DNA of 64,000 nucleotides from Clostridia bacterium (lineage in GTDB: Bacteria > Bacillota > Clostridia > UMGS1810), in NCBI GenBank assembly GCA_017436905.1, contig JAFSCF010000011.1, positions 1 to 64,000 of the forward strand. Reading direction: 5' to 3'. The notes beneath the pieces are model-generated. The model made no database searches, had not been told where the DNA came from, and saw only the letters and a program-made list of their open reading frames with translations. Position 1 is the first letter of the stretch. The number at the start of each line of letters is the position of its first letter. Shown one piece after another: positions 51,156-60,547 of the stretch. Made by a program: the position numbers and the translations under genes.

Positions 51156-51748
51156 TTGAAAAACTTTTAACATCAATGCGCGGTTATGCGCACGAAAATT
51201 ATGTACCCATAGTCCGCCCCGAAACGGAGCGGATTTTGTGTTCAATAATAGAAAAAATTAAGCCCAAACGTATGCTCGAACTCGGTGCTGCGATTGGGTA
51301 TTCTGCTATATCGTTCAGCCGTTATATTGCAGATGACGGCATTATCATAACGGTTGAGCGTGACGAGCAGCGTGCCGCTATGGCAAGGCGCAATATCGCC
51401 GAGGCAAACCTTACAGGCAAAATCCGACTTATAGAGGACGACGCACTTACTCTTTTGCGTTCAATGGATAACAAAGTGGATATAATATTTTTAGATGCCG
51501 ATAAGTCGCATTATATAGAATATTACGAAGACTGCCTGCGTCTGCTCTCCGACGACGGAATTATAATTGCAGATAACGTGCTTTTTGCAGGGCTTGTCGA
51601 AAAAGAGGGCGAAGTAGAGCATAAACACAGAACGATTGTTACTAATCTGCGCCTTTTTATAAAAACTGTGCAGGCGGACGAAAGAGTAACAAGCGAACTT
51701 TTGAAAACTGAAGACGGAATTATGATTATTAGGAAGAAAAGGAAATAA
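51152..51748 (+). CDS. trmR: tRNA 5-hydroxyuridine methyltransferase, TrmR type
   Basis: The 198-residue class I O-methyltransferase has LELGAAIGYSAI near residue 43, VERDEQRAAMARRN near 72, IIFLDADKSHYIEYY near 110 and IADNVLFAGLVE near 140 with metal-ligand acidic residues. It belongs to the YrrM/TrmR group, which methylates ho5U at wobble position 34 to mo5U. The TrhP-like U32 gene that would make ho5U follows, one small gene away, supporting this assignment. Confidence 0.85.
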   Translation: MIEKLLTSMRGYAHENYVPIVRPETERILCSIIEKIKPKRMLELGAAIGYSAISFSRYIADDGIIITVERDEQRAAMARRNIAEANLTGKIRLIEDDALTLLRSMDNKVDIIFLDADKSHYIEYYEDCLRLLSDDGIIIADNVLFAGLVEKEGEVEHKHRTIVTNLRLFIKTVQADERVTSELLKTEDGIMIIRKKRK

Positions 51749-51806
51749 AGAGGATACTGATTATAAACCAAAATATGTCGGATTTTGTCAAAAGGAGAAA
51801 AGAAAC

Positions 51807-52124
51807 ATGAAAAAAACATTGTGTGTAGTATACTATATCCTTATGGCACTACCAATTCCTGTGTCGATGATTACGTGGATAGGAACTTTGATATCAGTAG
51901 CTAATATTAATATGATGGGTGGGGAAGGTATTATTGGAACTATCCATAGACTTGTTGCTTCGTTGTCTATGCTATTAGCGGGAACATATTTGATTCCATA
52001 TGTTTATTCGTTAATTAGAATGGATAAAGTTAGAAAGGTAACTTTTTCTATGTTTTTACCGATTATACATATAGTGATAACGGGTGTTTGTATGTATATT
52101 TGGACTTGTTTTGATAAAATTTGA
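51807..52124 (+). CDS. Small membrane protein of unknown function
   Basis: The 105-residue protein has three predicted membrane helices: about residues 5-31, 45-68 and 80-100. Codon use is more A/T-rich (AAT, ATT, TTT, ATA) than in the flanking genes, which hints at a later arrival between trmR and the U32 gene. AGGAGAAAAG precedes ATG 51807. I do not recognise the family. Confidence 0.7.
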   Translation: MKKTLCVVYYILMALPIPVSMITWIGTLISVANINMMGGEGIIGTIHRLVASLSMLLAGTYLIPYVYSLIRMDKVRKVTFSMFLPIIHIVITGVCMYIWTCFDKI

Positions 52125-52155
52125 TAAAATGTGATTACATGAAAAGGTGATATAT

Positions 52156-53373
52156 ATGAAAAAACCTGAACTTTTAGCACCGGCAGGAAGTTTCAATACA
52201 TTAAAATATGCACTTGCATATGGTGCTGATGCAGTTTATGTAGGCGGGGAAGAGTTTTCGCTCCGAACTGCGTCGAAAAACTTCAGCCGTGCAGAACTTG
52301 AGCAGGCGGTGCGCTACACGCACAATCTTGGCAAAAAAATATACGTAGCAGTAAACATCTTCTGCCATAATGACGACATTGCCGACCTTGAAGAATACGC
52401 AAAGTATTTAGAACTTATAGGGGTTGACGGCGTTATAATATCTGATATAGGTGCGCTTTCCGCAGTAAAGGCTGCAGCACCGAAACTTCCTATCCACATA
52501 AGCACGCAGGCAAACACCACCAATGCATCTGCAGTTAAAGCGTGGCAGACACTCGGTGCGGTAAGGGTTGTGCCTGCGCGTGAACTTTCGCTTGACGAGA
52601 TTAAAAAAATCAAAAGCGAAACAGATTGCGAGATAGAGTGCTTTATACATGGTGCTATGTGCATATCGTATTCAGGCAGATGCCTTATGAGCAACTATTT
52701 TACCGGCAGAGGTGCAAATCAGGGCGCATGTGCACACCCTTGCCGTTGGGAATATACAATTACCGAAAAAACACGTCCCGACGAGCAGATGCCCGTTGTA
52801 GAAACAGAGCGTGGCACGTTTATATTCAATTCAAAAGATTTGTGTATGATAGAGCACATCCCTGCCCTTATAGATGCAGGGATAGACAGTTTTAAAATAG
52901 AGGGCAGAGTTAAAAACGAACTTTACGTTGCTACGGTTGTAAGTGCATACCGTGCGGCAATCGATGCATATATGGAAAATCCCGATGCGTATAAAACAGA
53001 CGAATCGGTACTCAAAGAACTTGCAAAGGTCAGCCACAGAGGGTACACAACCGGATTCTACTTTGGCAAACCCGATGCTGATGCTCATAATTTTGAAAGC
53101 AGCGAGTATATCCGTGAATACGGAATAGTAGGCGTTGTTAAAGAGTATGATGCATCGACAGGCATTGCAACTATTGAGCAGCGAAACAGATTTTTTGCCG
53201 GTGATGAACTGGAAGTACTTGTGCCGAATGGTGGATATTTTACTCAAGTAGCGCAGGATATGAAAAACGAGCGTGGAGAGGATATTGACGTTGCCCCTAA
53301 TGCGCAGATGACAGTTTATATGAAAATGAGCAAACCCGTGGCGGAATTTGCAATATTGCGCAAGAAATTGTAG
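52156..53373 (+). CDS. trhP: U32-family tRNA hydroxylation protein, TrhP-like
   Basis: The 405-residue protein has ELLAPAGSFNTLKYALAYGA near residue 4, GVDGVIISDIGAL near 95, HISTQANTTNASAVKAW near 115, and the cysteine pattern CISYSGRCLMSNY with GACAHPCRWEY near 172-200, which holds an iron-sulphur cluster in this family. FKIEGRVKNELYVATVV follows near 245. U32 proteins of this class use prephenate-derived carbon to form ho5U34 in tRNA. The start is ATG 52156 with AAGGTGATAT upstream. The annotation 'peptidase U32' would be misleading. Confidence 0.85.
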   Translation: MKKPELLAPAGSFNTLKYALAYGADAVYVGGEEFSLRTASKNFSRAELEQAVRYTHNLGKKIYVAVNIFCHNDDIADLEEYAKYLELIGVDGVIISDIGALSAVKAAAPKLPIHISTQANTTNASAVKAWQTLGAVRVVPARELSLDEIKKIKSETDCEIECFIHGAMCISYSGRCLMSNYFTGRGANQGACAHPCRWEYTITEKTRPDEQMPVVETERGTFIFNSKDLCMIEHIPALIDAGIDSFKIEGRVKNELYVATVVSAYRAAIDAYMENPDAYKTDESVLKELAKVSHRGYTTGFYFGKPDADAHNFESSEYIREYGIVGVVKEYDASTGIATIEQRNRFFAGDELEVLVPNGGYFTQVAQDMKNERGEDIDVAPNAQMTVYMKMSKPVAEFAILRKKL

Positions 53374-53375
53374 AA

Positions 53376-53393
53376 TTGTTATATTTTTAACAA
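53376..53393. promoter_or_regulatory. Candidate Rex operator upstream of pckG
   Basis: The 18-mer TTGTTAT-ATTT-TTAACAA fits the Firmicutes Rex consensus TTGTTAA-N4-TTAACAA at 13 of 14 fixed positions. rex is in this window. The site overlaps a weak promoter-like TTGCGC/TTATAT pair. Confidence 0.5.
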
Positions 53394-53518
53394 AAAACAA
53401 TCGCTATATTTGTGAAAAAATTCTTTAAAATAAAAAAGGGTTTTAAAGGTAAATATAGAATAATGTATAATATGGGAAAGAATCAGATTTTAATATAAAT
53501 ACAGGAGGAGAAACTATC

Positions 53519-55300
53519 ATGAAAACCAACAACAAAAAAGTTCTTGCTTGGCTTGACGAGATGGCTGCCATGACCAGACCTGCCGAAATCGTTTGGATTG
53601 ACGGCAGCGAGGCTCAGCTCGAAGCGTTAAGAGAAGAGGCTTGCGCAACAGGGGAAATGATTAAACTTAATCAGGAAAAACTCCCCGGTTGCTACTACCA
53701 CAGAACAGCAGAAAATGACGTTGCCCGTGTAGAGGACAGAACATTTATCTGCACACCCACCAAAGAAGAGGCCGGTCCCGTAAACAACTGGATGGACCCC
53801 GAAGAAATGTATGCTAAACTTAAAAAACTCTACGACGGTTCTATGGAAGGCCGTACAATGTACGTTATCCCCTATTCAATGGGTCCCGTTGGCTCACCTT
53901 TCTCAAAGATTGGTATAGAACTCACAGACAGCATCTACGTTGTACTTAACATGGCTATTATGACAAGAATCGGTGACGCTGTTATCAACGCTCTCGGCGA
54001 AGACGGTGACTTTGTAAAATGTCTGCACGCTAAAAAAGACGTTAATCCCGAGGAAAGATACATCGTTCAGTTCCCTCAGGATTCTACAATCTGGTCAATC
54101 AACTCCGCTTACGGCGGTAACGTACTGCTCGGTAAAAAATGCTTTGCACTCCGTATTGCATCTTACCTCGGTATGAAAGAGGGCTGGATGGCTGAGCATA
54201 TGCTCATCTTAGGTTTAGAGAACCCACAGGGCGAAGTTAAGTACATCTGTGCTGCATTCCCCTCTGCTTGCGGTAAAACAAATCTGGCTATGCTTATTCC
54301 GCCCGAGTACCTTAAAGAAAAAGGCTACAAAGTATGGACAGTTGGTGACGACATTTCCTGGCTCCGCATCGGTGATGACGGAAGACTGTACGCTATCAAC
54401 CCCGAGGCTGGTTTCTTCGGCGTTGCTCCCGGTACAAGCGAAAAAACCAACTTCAACGCACTTGAAGCAACTAAAAAGAACACAATCTTTACTAACGTTG
54501 CTATCAATAACGACGACAACACCGTTTGGTGGGAAGGTCTTGATAAAAATCCGCCCGTTAATGCTACAGAGTGGAAAGGCGCTCAGGTTAACGGCGTAGA
54601 ATACACAGCAGCAGGTAACAAACTTGCTCACCCCAACTCAAGATTTACTGCACCGGCTATCAACTGCCCATGCATTTCAAAAGAGTTTGAAAACCCACAG
54701 GGTGTGCCGATTTCGGCTATCGTATTCGGCGGCAGACGTGCTAAAACTGCTCCATTGGTATATCAGGCAAGAGATTGGGAACACGGTGTATTCGTAGGTG
54801 CTACAATGGCATCTGAAACAACCGCTGCAGCAGCAGGTGCTGTAGGTGTTGTAAGACGTGACCCAATGGCTATGAAACCCTTCGTTGGTTACAATATGGC
54901 TGACTACTTTGGTCACTGGCTCGAGATGGGCAAAAAGATGGATGCTGACAAAGCACCTAAAATCTTCCACGTTAACTGGTTCAGACAGGACGACGAAGGA
55001 CACTTTATGTGGCCCGGATTTGGCGATAATATGCGTGTTCTCCTCTGGATTCTTGACCGTTGTGCAGGTAAAGTTGACGCTAACGAAAGCGAAATCGGAT
55101 ATCTGCCCAATATGGAAGATATCGACGTTACTGACCTTGACATTGATGCAGACGTGCTTAAAGAACTGCTTACAGTTGATAAAGATGTATGGATGGAAGA
55201 TGTTAAAGACCAGAAAGAGTACTTCGCACAGTTTGGCGACAGACTCCCCGCTGAAATTGCAAAACAACTTGAGATCCTTGAGAATAACCTCAGCAAATAA
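53519..55300 (+). CDS. pckG: Phosphoenolpyruvate carboxykinase (GTP)
   Basis: PckG interconverts oxaloacetate and PEP with GTP/GDP. The 593-residue protein has YVIPYSMGPVGSPFSKIGIE near residue 118, the P-loop kinase motif FPSACGKTNLAMLIPP near 247, and the GTP-type region GVPISAIVFGGRR near 395, WEHGVFVGATMASETTAAA near 420 and FHVNWFRQD near 483. The sequence excludes the ATP-type enzyme. GGAGGAG precedes ATG 53519. It is a single-gene unit with its own terminator and is rich in high-expression codons. Confidence 0.96.
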   Translation: MKTNNKKVLAWLDEMAAMTRPAEIVWIDGSEAQLEALREEACATGEMIKLNQEKLPGCYYHRTAENDVARVEDRTFICTPTKEEAGPVNNWMDPEEMYAKLKKLYDGSMEGRTMYVIPYSMGPVGSPFSKIGIELTDSIYVVLNMAIMTRIGDAVINALGEDGDFVKCLHAKKDVNPEERYIVQFPQDSTIWSINSAYGGNVLLGKKCFALRIASYLGMKEGWMAEHMLILGLENPQGEVKYICAAFPSACGKTNLAMLIPPEYLKEKGYKVWTVGDDISWLRIGDDGRLYAINPEAGFFGVAPGTSEKTNFNALEATKKNTIFTNVAINNDDNTVWWEGLDKNPPVNATEWKGAQVNGVEYTAAGNKLAHPNSRFTAPAINCPCISKEFENPQGVPISAIVFGGRRAKTAPLVYQARDWEHGVFVGATMASETTAAAAGAVGVVRRDPMAMKPFVGYNMADYFGHWLEMGKKMDADKAPKIFHVNWFRQDDEGHFMWPGFGDNMRVLLWILDRCAGKVDANESEIGYLPNMEDIDVTDLDIDADVLKELLTVDKDVWMEDVKDQKEYFAQFGDRLPAEIAKQLEILENNLSK

Positions 55301-55312
55301 TCACTATAAATC

Positions 55313-55347
55313 AAAAAGGCTTGCGGAATATTCTGCAAGCCTTTTTT
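55313..55347 (+). terminator. Terminator of pckG
   Basis: AAAGGCTTGC/GCAAGCCTTT with a short internal loop, followed by six T residues. Confidence 0.9.
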
Positions 55348-55478
55348 AAATTACCTCTGCATCGCTCTATTATGGTTTTGGAAAAAATTCAAAACGGGAT
55401 AAAAATTTGAATAAAAAACTTTATAGAAGATTGTGCTATAACAGAGCGGTGCAGGGGTAATTTGTGTTTTTGCGCAAT

Positions 55479-55629
55479 AAAAAAGTGCGCTCCGCTGGAA
55501 TGCACCGAAAAAGCGTTCCACGTACTGTCACATACTCATATCTCACCTTTAAATGCAGATATAAACGGAACGCCTTTTACCAATAGGCATTCTCCGCATT
55601 AAAAGGTGTTACTATTCAAGTATGTGACG
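55479..55629 (-). ncRNA. Structured small RNA, paralogue 2
   Basis: On the minus strand a closing stem GTCACATACT (55619-55628) / AGTATGTGAC (55527-55536) holds an internal loop starting GAATA, a middle stem CACCTTTTAATGC/GCATTTAAAGGTG (one mismatch), a right bulge containing TTTATATCT, and an apical stem with the loop TTGGTAAAA. It ends in GCTTTTTCGGTGC and a terminator (55479-55505). The length is 151 nt, as in paralogue 1 at 628-778, with the same loop elements and different stems. No coding frame is conserved. Confidence 0.8.
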
Positions 55630-55634
55630 TGTAA

Positions 55635-55663
55635 ATTATACCATATTATATTTTAAAGGTCAA
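55635..55663 (-). promoter_or_regulatory. Promoter of small RNA 2
   Basis: On the minus strand TTGACC (55658-55663) and TATAAT (55635-55640) are 17 bp apart. The RNA starts near the first base of its closing stem. Confidence 0.85.
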
Positions 55664-55721
55664 GAGTTGTTCGTATACAAAATTTCGACATTTTTCGCAC
55701 TTAATATAATAATGGAATAAA

Positions 55722-56175
55722 AAGGGGTTCTTAGGGGTGAAACCCCTGAGCGGTTTTAGGGGTCCGGGGGAATCCGAACCCCCGGGACTTTTGGTACTTT
55801 TAGTCATAAAAGTACATTTAAAAATTATTTTTAAAATAGATGTTTCTCCAAGGGGGACTTCCCCCTTGGCACCTACGACTCGCTTTGCTCGCTTGCATAA
55901 GTTCCACCAGCCAAATCAAAGATTTGGGGTGTCACTTACCTTGTCGACTGATTACAGAATTGTACAAATTATATGCTCATTGCTTTTTGTCTTTTTCCAC
56001 CGCACGCAATAAAAACTCATTTTATGCGTGCTAAACCGATGCTTTATATGTAATATGGAATTAATCGCATCGGGTTTGGAAGCCAAAAAGCAATTTCACA
56101 TTAATTTGTTTGCCAATTCTTCCATAGGTCGACGTTTAAAACCATAAATCGATATGGCTTCGCAGCCATGATTAA
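55722..56175 (+). repeat. Interspersed structured repeat, copy G (with insertion)
   Basis: This plus-orientation copy has the core at 55943-56133, close in sequence to copy A. About 70 extra bases (around 55870-55940, CTACGACTCGCTTTGC...) sit between the CCAAGGGGG hairpin and the core. It ends with ATGGCTTCGCAGCCAT. Confidence 0.85.
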
Positions 56176-56273
56176 AACCCACACTTGATTATTAAAAAAA
56201 TATATGCTACAATAAAATAGTATAGGTGGAGAAGGACCTTTTATAAAAATCACATATATAGGAGAGATATATA

Positions 56274-57527
56274 ATGGATAAAGTGTTTTCCAAAGCGAAG
56301 ATTTTGCTTCCCAAACAGGGTACTGATATGAGCAAATGGAGTGTGGTTGCGTGTGACCAGTACACATCTGAGCCCGAATACTGGCAGGCGGTGGCAGATT
56401 TTGTTGGCGATGCTCCGTCTATGCTCAATATGGTTTTGCCTGAGGTTTATCTTGAGGCAGACGACGTTGCCGACAGAATTAAAAACATCTGCGCCGCTAT
56501 GGATAAATATATTGAAGACGGTGTGCTTACAGAGAGCGAGCCGACATATATTTACGTTGAGCGCACTCAGGCAGACGGCATGGTGCGCAAAGGTATTGTC
56601 GGCAAGATTGACTTAGAGCACTACGACTATTCCAAAGGCTCAACCTCTGCAGTGCGTGCTACCGAGGGCACAATTTTAGAGCGTATTCCCCCACGTGTAC
56701 GTGTAAGAGAAAACGCACATTTAGAGTCACCCCACATTATGATATTAATTGATGATGTTGAAAAAGCGATAATTGAGCCGCTTGCAGATGAAAAAGAGAA
56801 TTTAAAAAAAGCATACGACTTTACCCTTATGCAGAATTCAGGCAGCATCAAAGGATATTTTGTGTCCGACGATATTTGCGAAAGAATTGACCGCCTCTTG
56901 GCAGAACTTTGTAACTTGGACAAATTCAATGCAAAATACGGCGTAAACGAGTCTGCGCCTTTAGCGTTTGCAATGGGTGACGGAAACCACTCACTTGCAA
57001 CGGCAAAGGCTTGTTGGGAAAAACTAAAAGCCGACGGTGCTGACGTAAACACGCACCCTGCAAGATATGCCCTTGCCGAGATTGTGAACCTGCACGACGA
57101 TGCAATGGTGTTTGAGCCTATCCACAGAGTTTTATTCGGTGTTGACATCTGCGCATTTGAAAAATTCCTTGCAGACAACGGCGTTGCAGATGGTACAGAC
57201 GGACAGACTTTTGAATATATCGCAAACGGCAATTCTAAAACGATGAGCATATCAAATCCAACAGCCAATATTGCTGTGGGCAGTTTGCAGAATTTAATTG
57301 ACGAGTACCTTAAAAACAACGCAGGAACAGTTGACTATATTCACGGCGACGATGTTGTACGTGACTTTGCCGCAAAAGACGGAAATGTGGGCATACTGTT
57401 TGACGTTATGGATAAATCAGAACTTTTTAAAACTGTTATTTTAGACGGCGCACTTCCCCGTAAAACATTTTCTATGGGCCATGCGCACGACAAAAGATTT
57501 TACACAGAGTGCAGAAAAATAAGGTGA
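56274..57527 (+). CDS. DUF1015 family protein
   Basis: The 417-residue protein matches DUF1015: SKWSVVACDQYTSEPEYW near residue 20, RATEGTILERIPPRVRVREN near 127, FAMGDGNHSLATAKACWE near 225 and a C-terminal GILFDVMDKSELF region. The biochemical role is unknown; homologues often lie near serine or glycerate metabolism genes in Clostridia. AGGAGAG precedes ATG 56274. The activase gene follows after 4 bases, so both are co-transcribed. Confidence 0.88.
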   Translation: MDKVFSKAKILLPKQGTDMSKWSVVACDQYTSEPEYWQAVADFVGDAPSMLNMVLPEVYLEADDVADRIKNICAAMDKYIEDGVLTESEPTYIYVERTQADGMVRKGIVGKIDLEHYDYSKGSTSAVRATEGTILERIPPRVRVRENAHLESPHIMILIDDVEKAIIEPLADEKENLKKAYDFTLMQNSGSIKGYFVSDDICERIDRLLAELCNLDKFNAKYGVNESAPLAFAMGDGNHSLATAKACWEKLKADGADVNTHPARYALAEIVNLHDDAMVFEPIHRVLFGVDICAFEKFLADNGVADGTDGQTFEYIANGNSKTMSISNPTANIAVGSLQNLIDEYLKNNAGTVDYIHGDDVVRDFAAKDGNVGILFDVMDKSELFKTVILDGALPRKTFSMGHAHDKRFYTECRKIR

Positions 57528-57531
57528 TAAT

Positions 57532-60465
57532 ATGTGCTATAAACTTGGCATAGACATTGGCTCCACCACATTGAAAATCGTTGTGATGGACGAAATAGGC
57601 AACATCATATACAAAAGTTACGAGCGACACTTATCCAAAGTGCGCTCCCTTTGCATGAAAAAAATTACGCAACTTAGCGACATTTTAAAAGGTAAATCCA
57701 TTAAAGTTGCCATAACAGGCTCTGCAGGCTTGGGTGTTGCACAACTTAGCGGTATAGATTTTGTTCAAGAAGTATTCGCTACGGCAGGTGCTGTCGGCAG
57801 GTACTACCCTATGACCGACGTTGTTATAGAACTCGGTGGTGAGGACGCCAAGATTATCTTTTTAAAAGGCACGGTAGAGGAGCGTATGAACAGCACGTGT
57901 GCAGGCGGCACGGGTGCGTTTATCGACCAGATGGCATCGCTTTTAAATGTTACTGCAGACGAACTTGACGAACTCGGTCTTAAACACAACGCAATCTACC
58001 CCATCGCATCACGTTGCGGCGTTTTTGCTAAGACCGACATTCAGCCGCTTATAAATCAAGGTGCACAGAAAGAGAACATCGCCGCAAGCATATTTCAGGC
58101 GGTGGTTGACCAGACTATTGCAGGGCTTGCGCAGGGTAGCCCTATAGAGGGCAATGTACTGTTCCTCGGCGGTCCTTTAGCATTTTTAAAATGCTTACGT
58201 CAGCGGTTTATAAAAACGCTTAAATTAGACGAAGATCACGCAATTTTCCCTGATATTGCAGAGTATTTTGTGGCGCTTGGTGCGGCGGTTTATGCCGATA
58301 CTTGCGAGAGAGTTTATACATACGACGAGATATGCGCCCTGCTCTCTCAAAAAAGCGAGGAGTCTGCAGTGAACAGCCTTCCGCCGCTTTTTGAAACAAG
58401 TGAGGAGTTTGACCACTTTATTGCACGCCACAGTGCAAACGATGTTGCACAAGAGGACATTTCTTCTTATCGGGGTGATGCTTACCTCGGTATTGACGCA
58501 GGCAGTACTACCACAAAGGTATGCCTTATAAGTGAAGAAAAAAAGATTTTATACAGTTTTTACCGTTCCAACCTCGGCTCGCCGTTGGATATTATAAAAG
58601 CGGAACTTAAAAAGATATACGAACTTTGCGGCAACCGCATAAGGATTGTTTCGTCAGCCGTTACGGGTTACGGCGAGGAACTGCTTAAAAACGCTTTCGG
58701 CATTGACTATGGCATTGTAGAAACCGTGGCACACTATACCGCTGCAAAGCATTTTAACCCCAATGCCGACTTCATCATCGATATAGGCGGTCAGGATATT
58801 AAATGCTTCCAGATTAAAGACGGCGCAGTAAGCAGCGTTATGCTCAACGAGGCTTGCTCTTCGGGCTGTGGCTCGTTTATAGAAACATTTGCAAAATCTT
58901 TAGGCTACAGTGCAGAAGATTTTGCACAGATTGCAAACTTTGCCAAAAAACCCGTTGACCTCGGTACACGTTGTACTGTGTTTATGAACTCGTCAGTTAA
59001 GCAGGCGCAGAAAAACGGTGCAACCGTTGCAGATATTTCCGCAGGTCTTGCCGTAAGCGTTGTAAAGAACGCTATATACAAGGTTATCCGTGCAAAGAAC
59101 GCAGACGAACTTGGCAACAACATTGTTGTTCAGGGCGGTACATTTTTAAACAACGCAGTTTTGCGCAGTTTTGAGCGTTTAATCGGCAAAGACGTTATCC
59201 GCCCCAATATTGCAGGTCTTATGGGTGCTTACGGCGCAGCGCTTTATGCACGTGCCAACAAGGGCGAAAGCACATTAATCACACGTAATGAACTGGGCGA
59301 ATTCACACACACATCAAAGGCTACAAGATGTGGATTGTGTAATAACCGTTGTTCACTTACCATAAACGAATTTTCAGGCGGAAGGAAGTTTATATCCGGC
59401 AACCGCTGTGAAAAGCCGTTAGGCGGCGGTGCAGCAAAGGATTTGCCAAACCTTTATAAATTTAAAACAGAACTTTTGCAGTCGCTAAAGTCAAAAGAGG
59501 GCAAGCGTGGCAAAATAGGCATACCTATGGTGCTTAATATGTACGAAAACCTGCCGTTCTGGCACGAGTTCTTTACCGAACTTGGTTTTGAGGTTGTAAC
59601 ATCAGGTCAGTCCAGCAGAAAAGTATATGCAAAAGGTCAGCACACTATCCCGTCCGACACTGTCTGCTACCCTGCCAAAATGGTACACGGACATATTATA
59701 AACCTTATAGAGGATGGCGTTAATAACATATTCTACCCGTGTATGACATATAATTTTGACGAAGGAATCTCCGACAACTGCTACAACTGTCCTGTGGTGG
59801 CATACTACCCCGAGAGCATTGCCGCCAATATGAATTTAAATGGCGTAAACTTTATATATCCGTACATAAAACTCAACGACAAAAAGGTATTTACCAAAAA
59901 AATTCTGGCGGCGCTTAAACAGTATTTCCCCGATATAACCGCCAAAGAGGTCTGTCATAGTGCGGAGTGTGCGTACAGAAAATACGCAGAGTATAAAGAA
60001 CAGGTTTTCAAAGCGGGTGACGCTGCTATTGCATACGCCAAGGAAAATGGTGCAAAAACGATTGTTTTAGCGGGCAGACCGTACCATATCGATAACGAAA
60101 TCAACCACGGCATAGACCGTCTTGCCTCGTCACTTGGGTTTGTGGTGCTCTCCGAAGATTGCATACGTCCTGCAGGCAAGCCCGACCTTGCCGTTTTAAA
60201 CCAGTGGACATACCATGCCAGAATGTACAATGCGGCTGAATTTGTAACCACGGCAGAAAACACTCAACTGGTACAGTTGGTGTCGTTCGGTTGCGGGATA
60301 GATGCCGTAACAAGCGACGAAGTGCGTGACATTCTGCGCAGTAGAGGAAAACTGTATACGCAGATTAAAATTGACGAGATTAACAACCTCGGTGCAGTAA
60401 AGATAAGAATAAGAAGCCTGCAGGCTGCCATGGACGACAACCTGAGCGCAGCCGAAACAATATAA
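57532..60465 (+). CDS. Double acyl-CoA dehydratase activase (BadF/BadG/HgdC type) with DUF2229
   Basis: The 977-residue protein has two ASKHA ATPase domains: LGIDIGSTTLKIVV near residue 4 with STCAGGTGAFIDQMA near 122, and LGIDAGSTTTKVCL near 320 with ACSSGCGSFIETFA near 443. The Cys residues there bind the bridging 4Fe-4S cluster in known activases. From about residue 600 a cysteine-rich segment (CGLCNNRCSL) and a DUF2229 domain follow. It resembles activators that drive ATP-dependent electron transfer to 2-hydroxyacyl-CoA dehydratases, but in this large fused form the true partner is unknown. The matching C-terminal part is a separate gene here. Confidence 0.88.
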   Translation: MCYKLGIDIGSTTLKIVVMDEIGNIIYKSYERHLSKVRSLCMKKITQLSDILKGKSIKVAITGSAGLGVAQLSGIDFVQEVFATAGAVGRYYPMTDVVIELGGEDAKIIFLKGTVEERMNSTCAGGTGAFIDQMASLLNVTADELDELGLKHNAIYPIASRCGVFAKTDIQPLINQGAQKENIAASIFQAVVDQTIAGLAQGSPIEGNVLFLGGPLAFLKCLRQRFIKTLKLDEDHAIFPDIAEYFVALGAAVYADTCERVYTYDEICALLSQKSEESAVNSLPPLFETSEEFDHFIARHSANDVAQEDISSYRGDAYLGIDAGSTTTKVCLISEEKKILYSFYRSNLGSPLDIIKAELKKIYELCGNRIRIVSSAVTGYGEELLKNAFGIDYGIVETVAHYTAAKHFNPNADFIIDIGGQDIKCFQIKDGAVSSVMLNEACSSGCGSFIETFAKSLGYSAEDFAQIANFAKKPVDLGTRCTVFMNSSVKQAQKNGATVADISAGLAVSVVKNAIYKVIRAKNADELGNNIVVQGGTFLNNAVLRSFERLIGKDVIRPNIAGLMGAYGAALYARANKGESTLITRNELGEFTHTSKATRCGLCNNRCSLTINEFSGGRKFISGNRCEKPLGGGAAKDLPNLYKFKTELLQSLKSKEGKRGKIGIPMVLNMYENLPFWHEFFTELGFEVVTSGQSSRKVYAKGQHTIPSDTVCYPAKMVHGHIINLIEDGVNNIFYPCMTYNFDEGISDNCYNCPVVAYYPESIAANMNLNGVNFIYPYIKLNDKKVFTKKILAALKQYFPDITAKEVCHSAECAYRKYAEYKEQVFKAGDAAIAYAKENGAKTIVLAGRPYHIDNEINHGIDRLASSLGFVVLSEDCIRPAGKPDLAVLNQWTYHARMYNAAEFVTTAENTQLVQLVSFGCGIDAVTSDEVRDILRSRGKLYTQIKIDEINNLGAVKIRIRSLQAAMDDNLSAAETI

Positions 60466-60523
60466 TCCGAACCCGCCTAAAATGGCGGAATTTCGGAATC
60501 TTTCGGATTGCTGTCATTGACAG
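60464..60523 (+). other. Hairpins in the gap between the split activase genes
   Basis: AATCCGAA (60464-60471) pairs with TTCGGATT (60502-60509) around an inner CCGCC/GGCGG hairpin, and CTGTCATTGACAG (60511-60523) forms a second stem. The structure starts at the stop of the first gene and ends just before the ribosome site of the second. Confidence 0.7.
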
Positions 60524-60547
60524 GCTTAAAGTAAGGAGGTGTCTGCC

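Noticed and set aside
53411-53430. TTGTGAA half-site as a second Rex box before pckG
   Set aside because: The second half does not match; the site at 53376-53393 is much better.
55737-56034. Small open frames inside repeat copies (also at 4319, 14104 and 23214)
   Set aside because: They differ between copies, are interrupted in others and lack ribosome sites; the conserved property is pairing, not coding.
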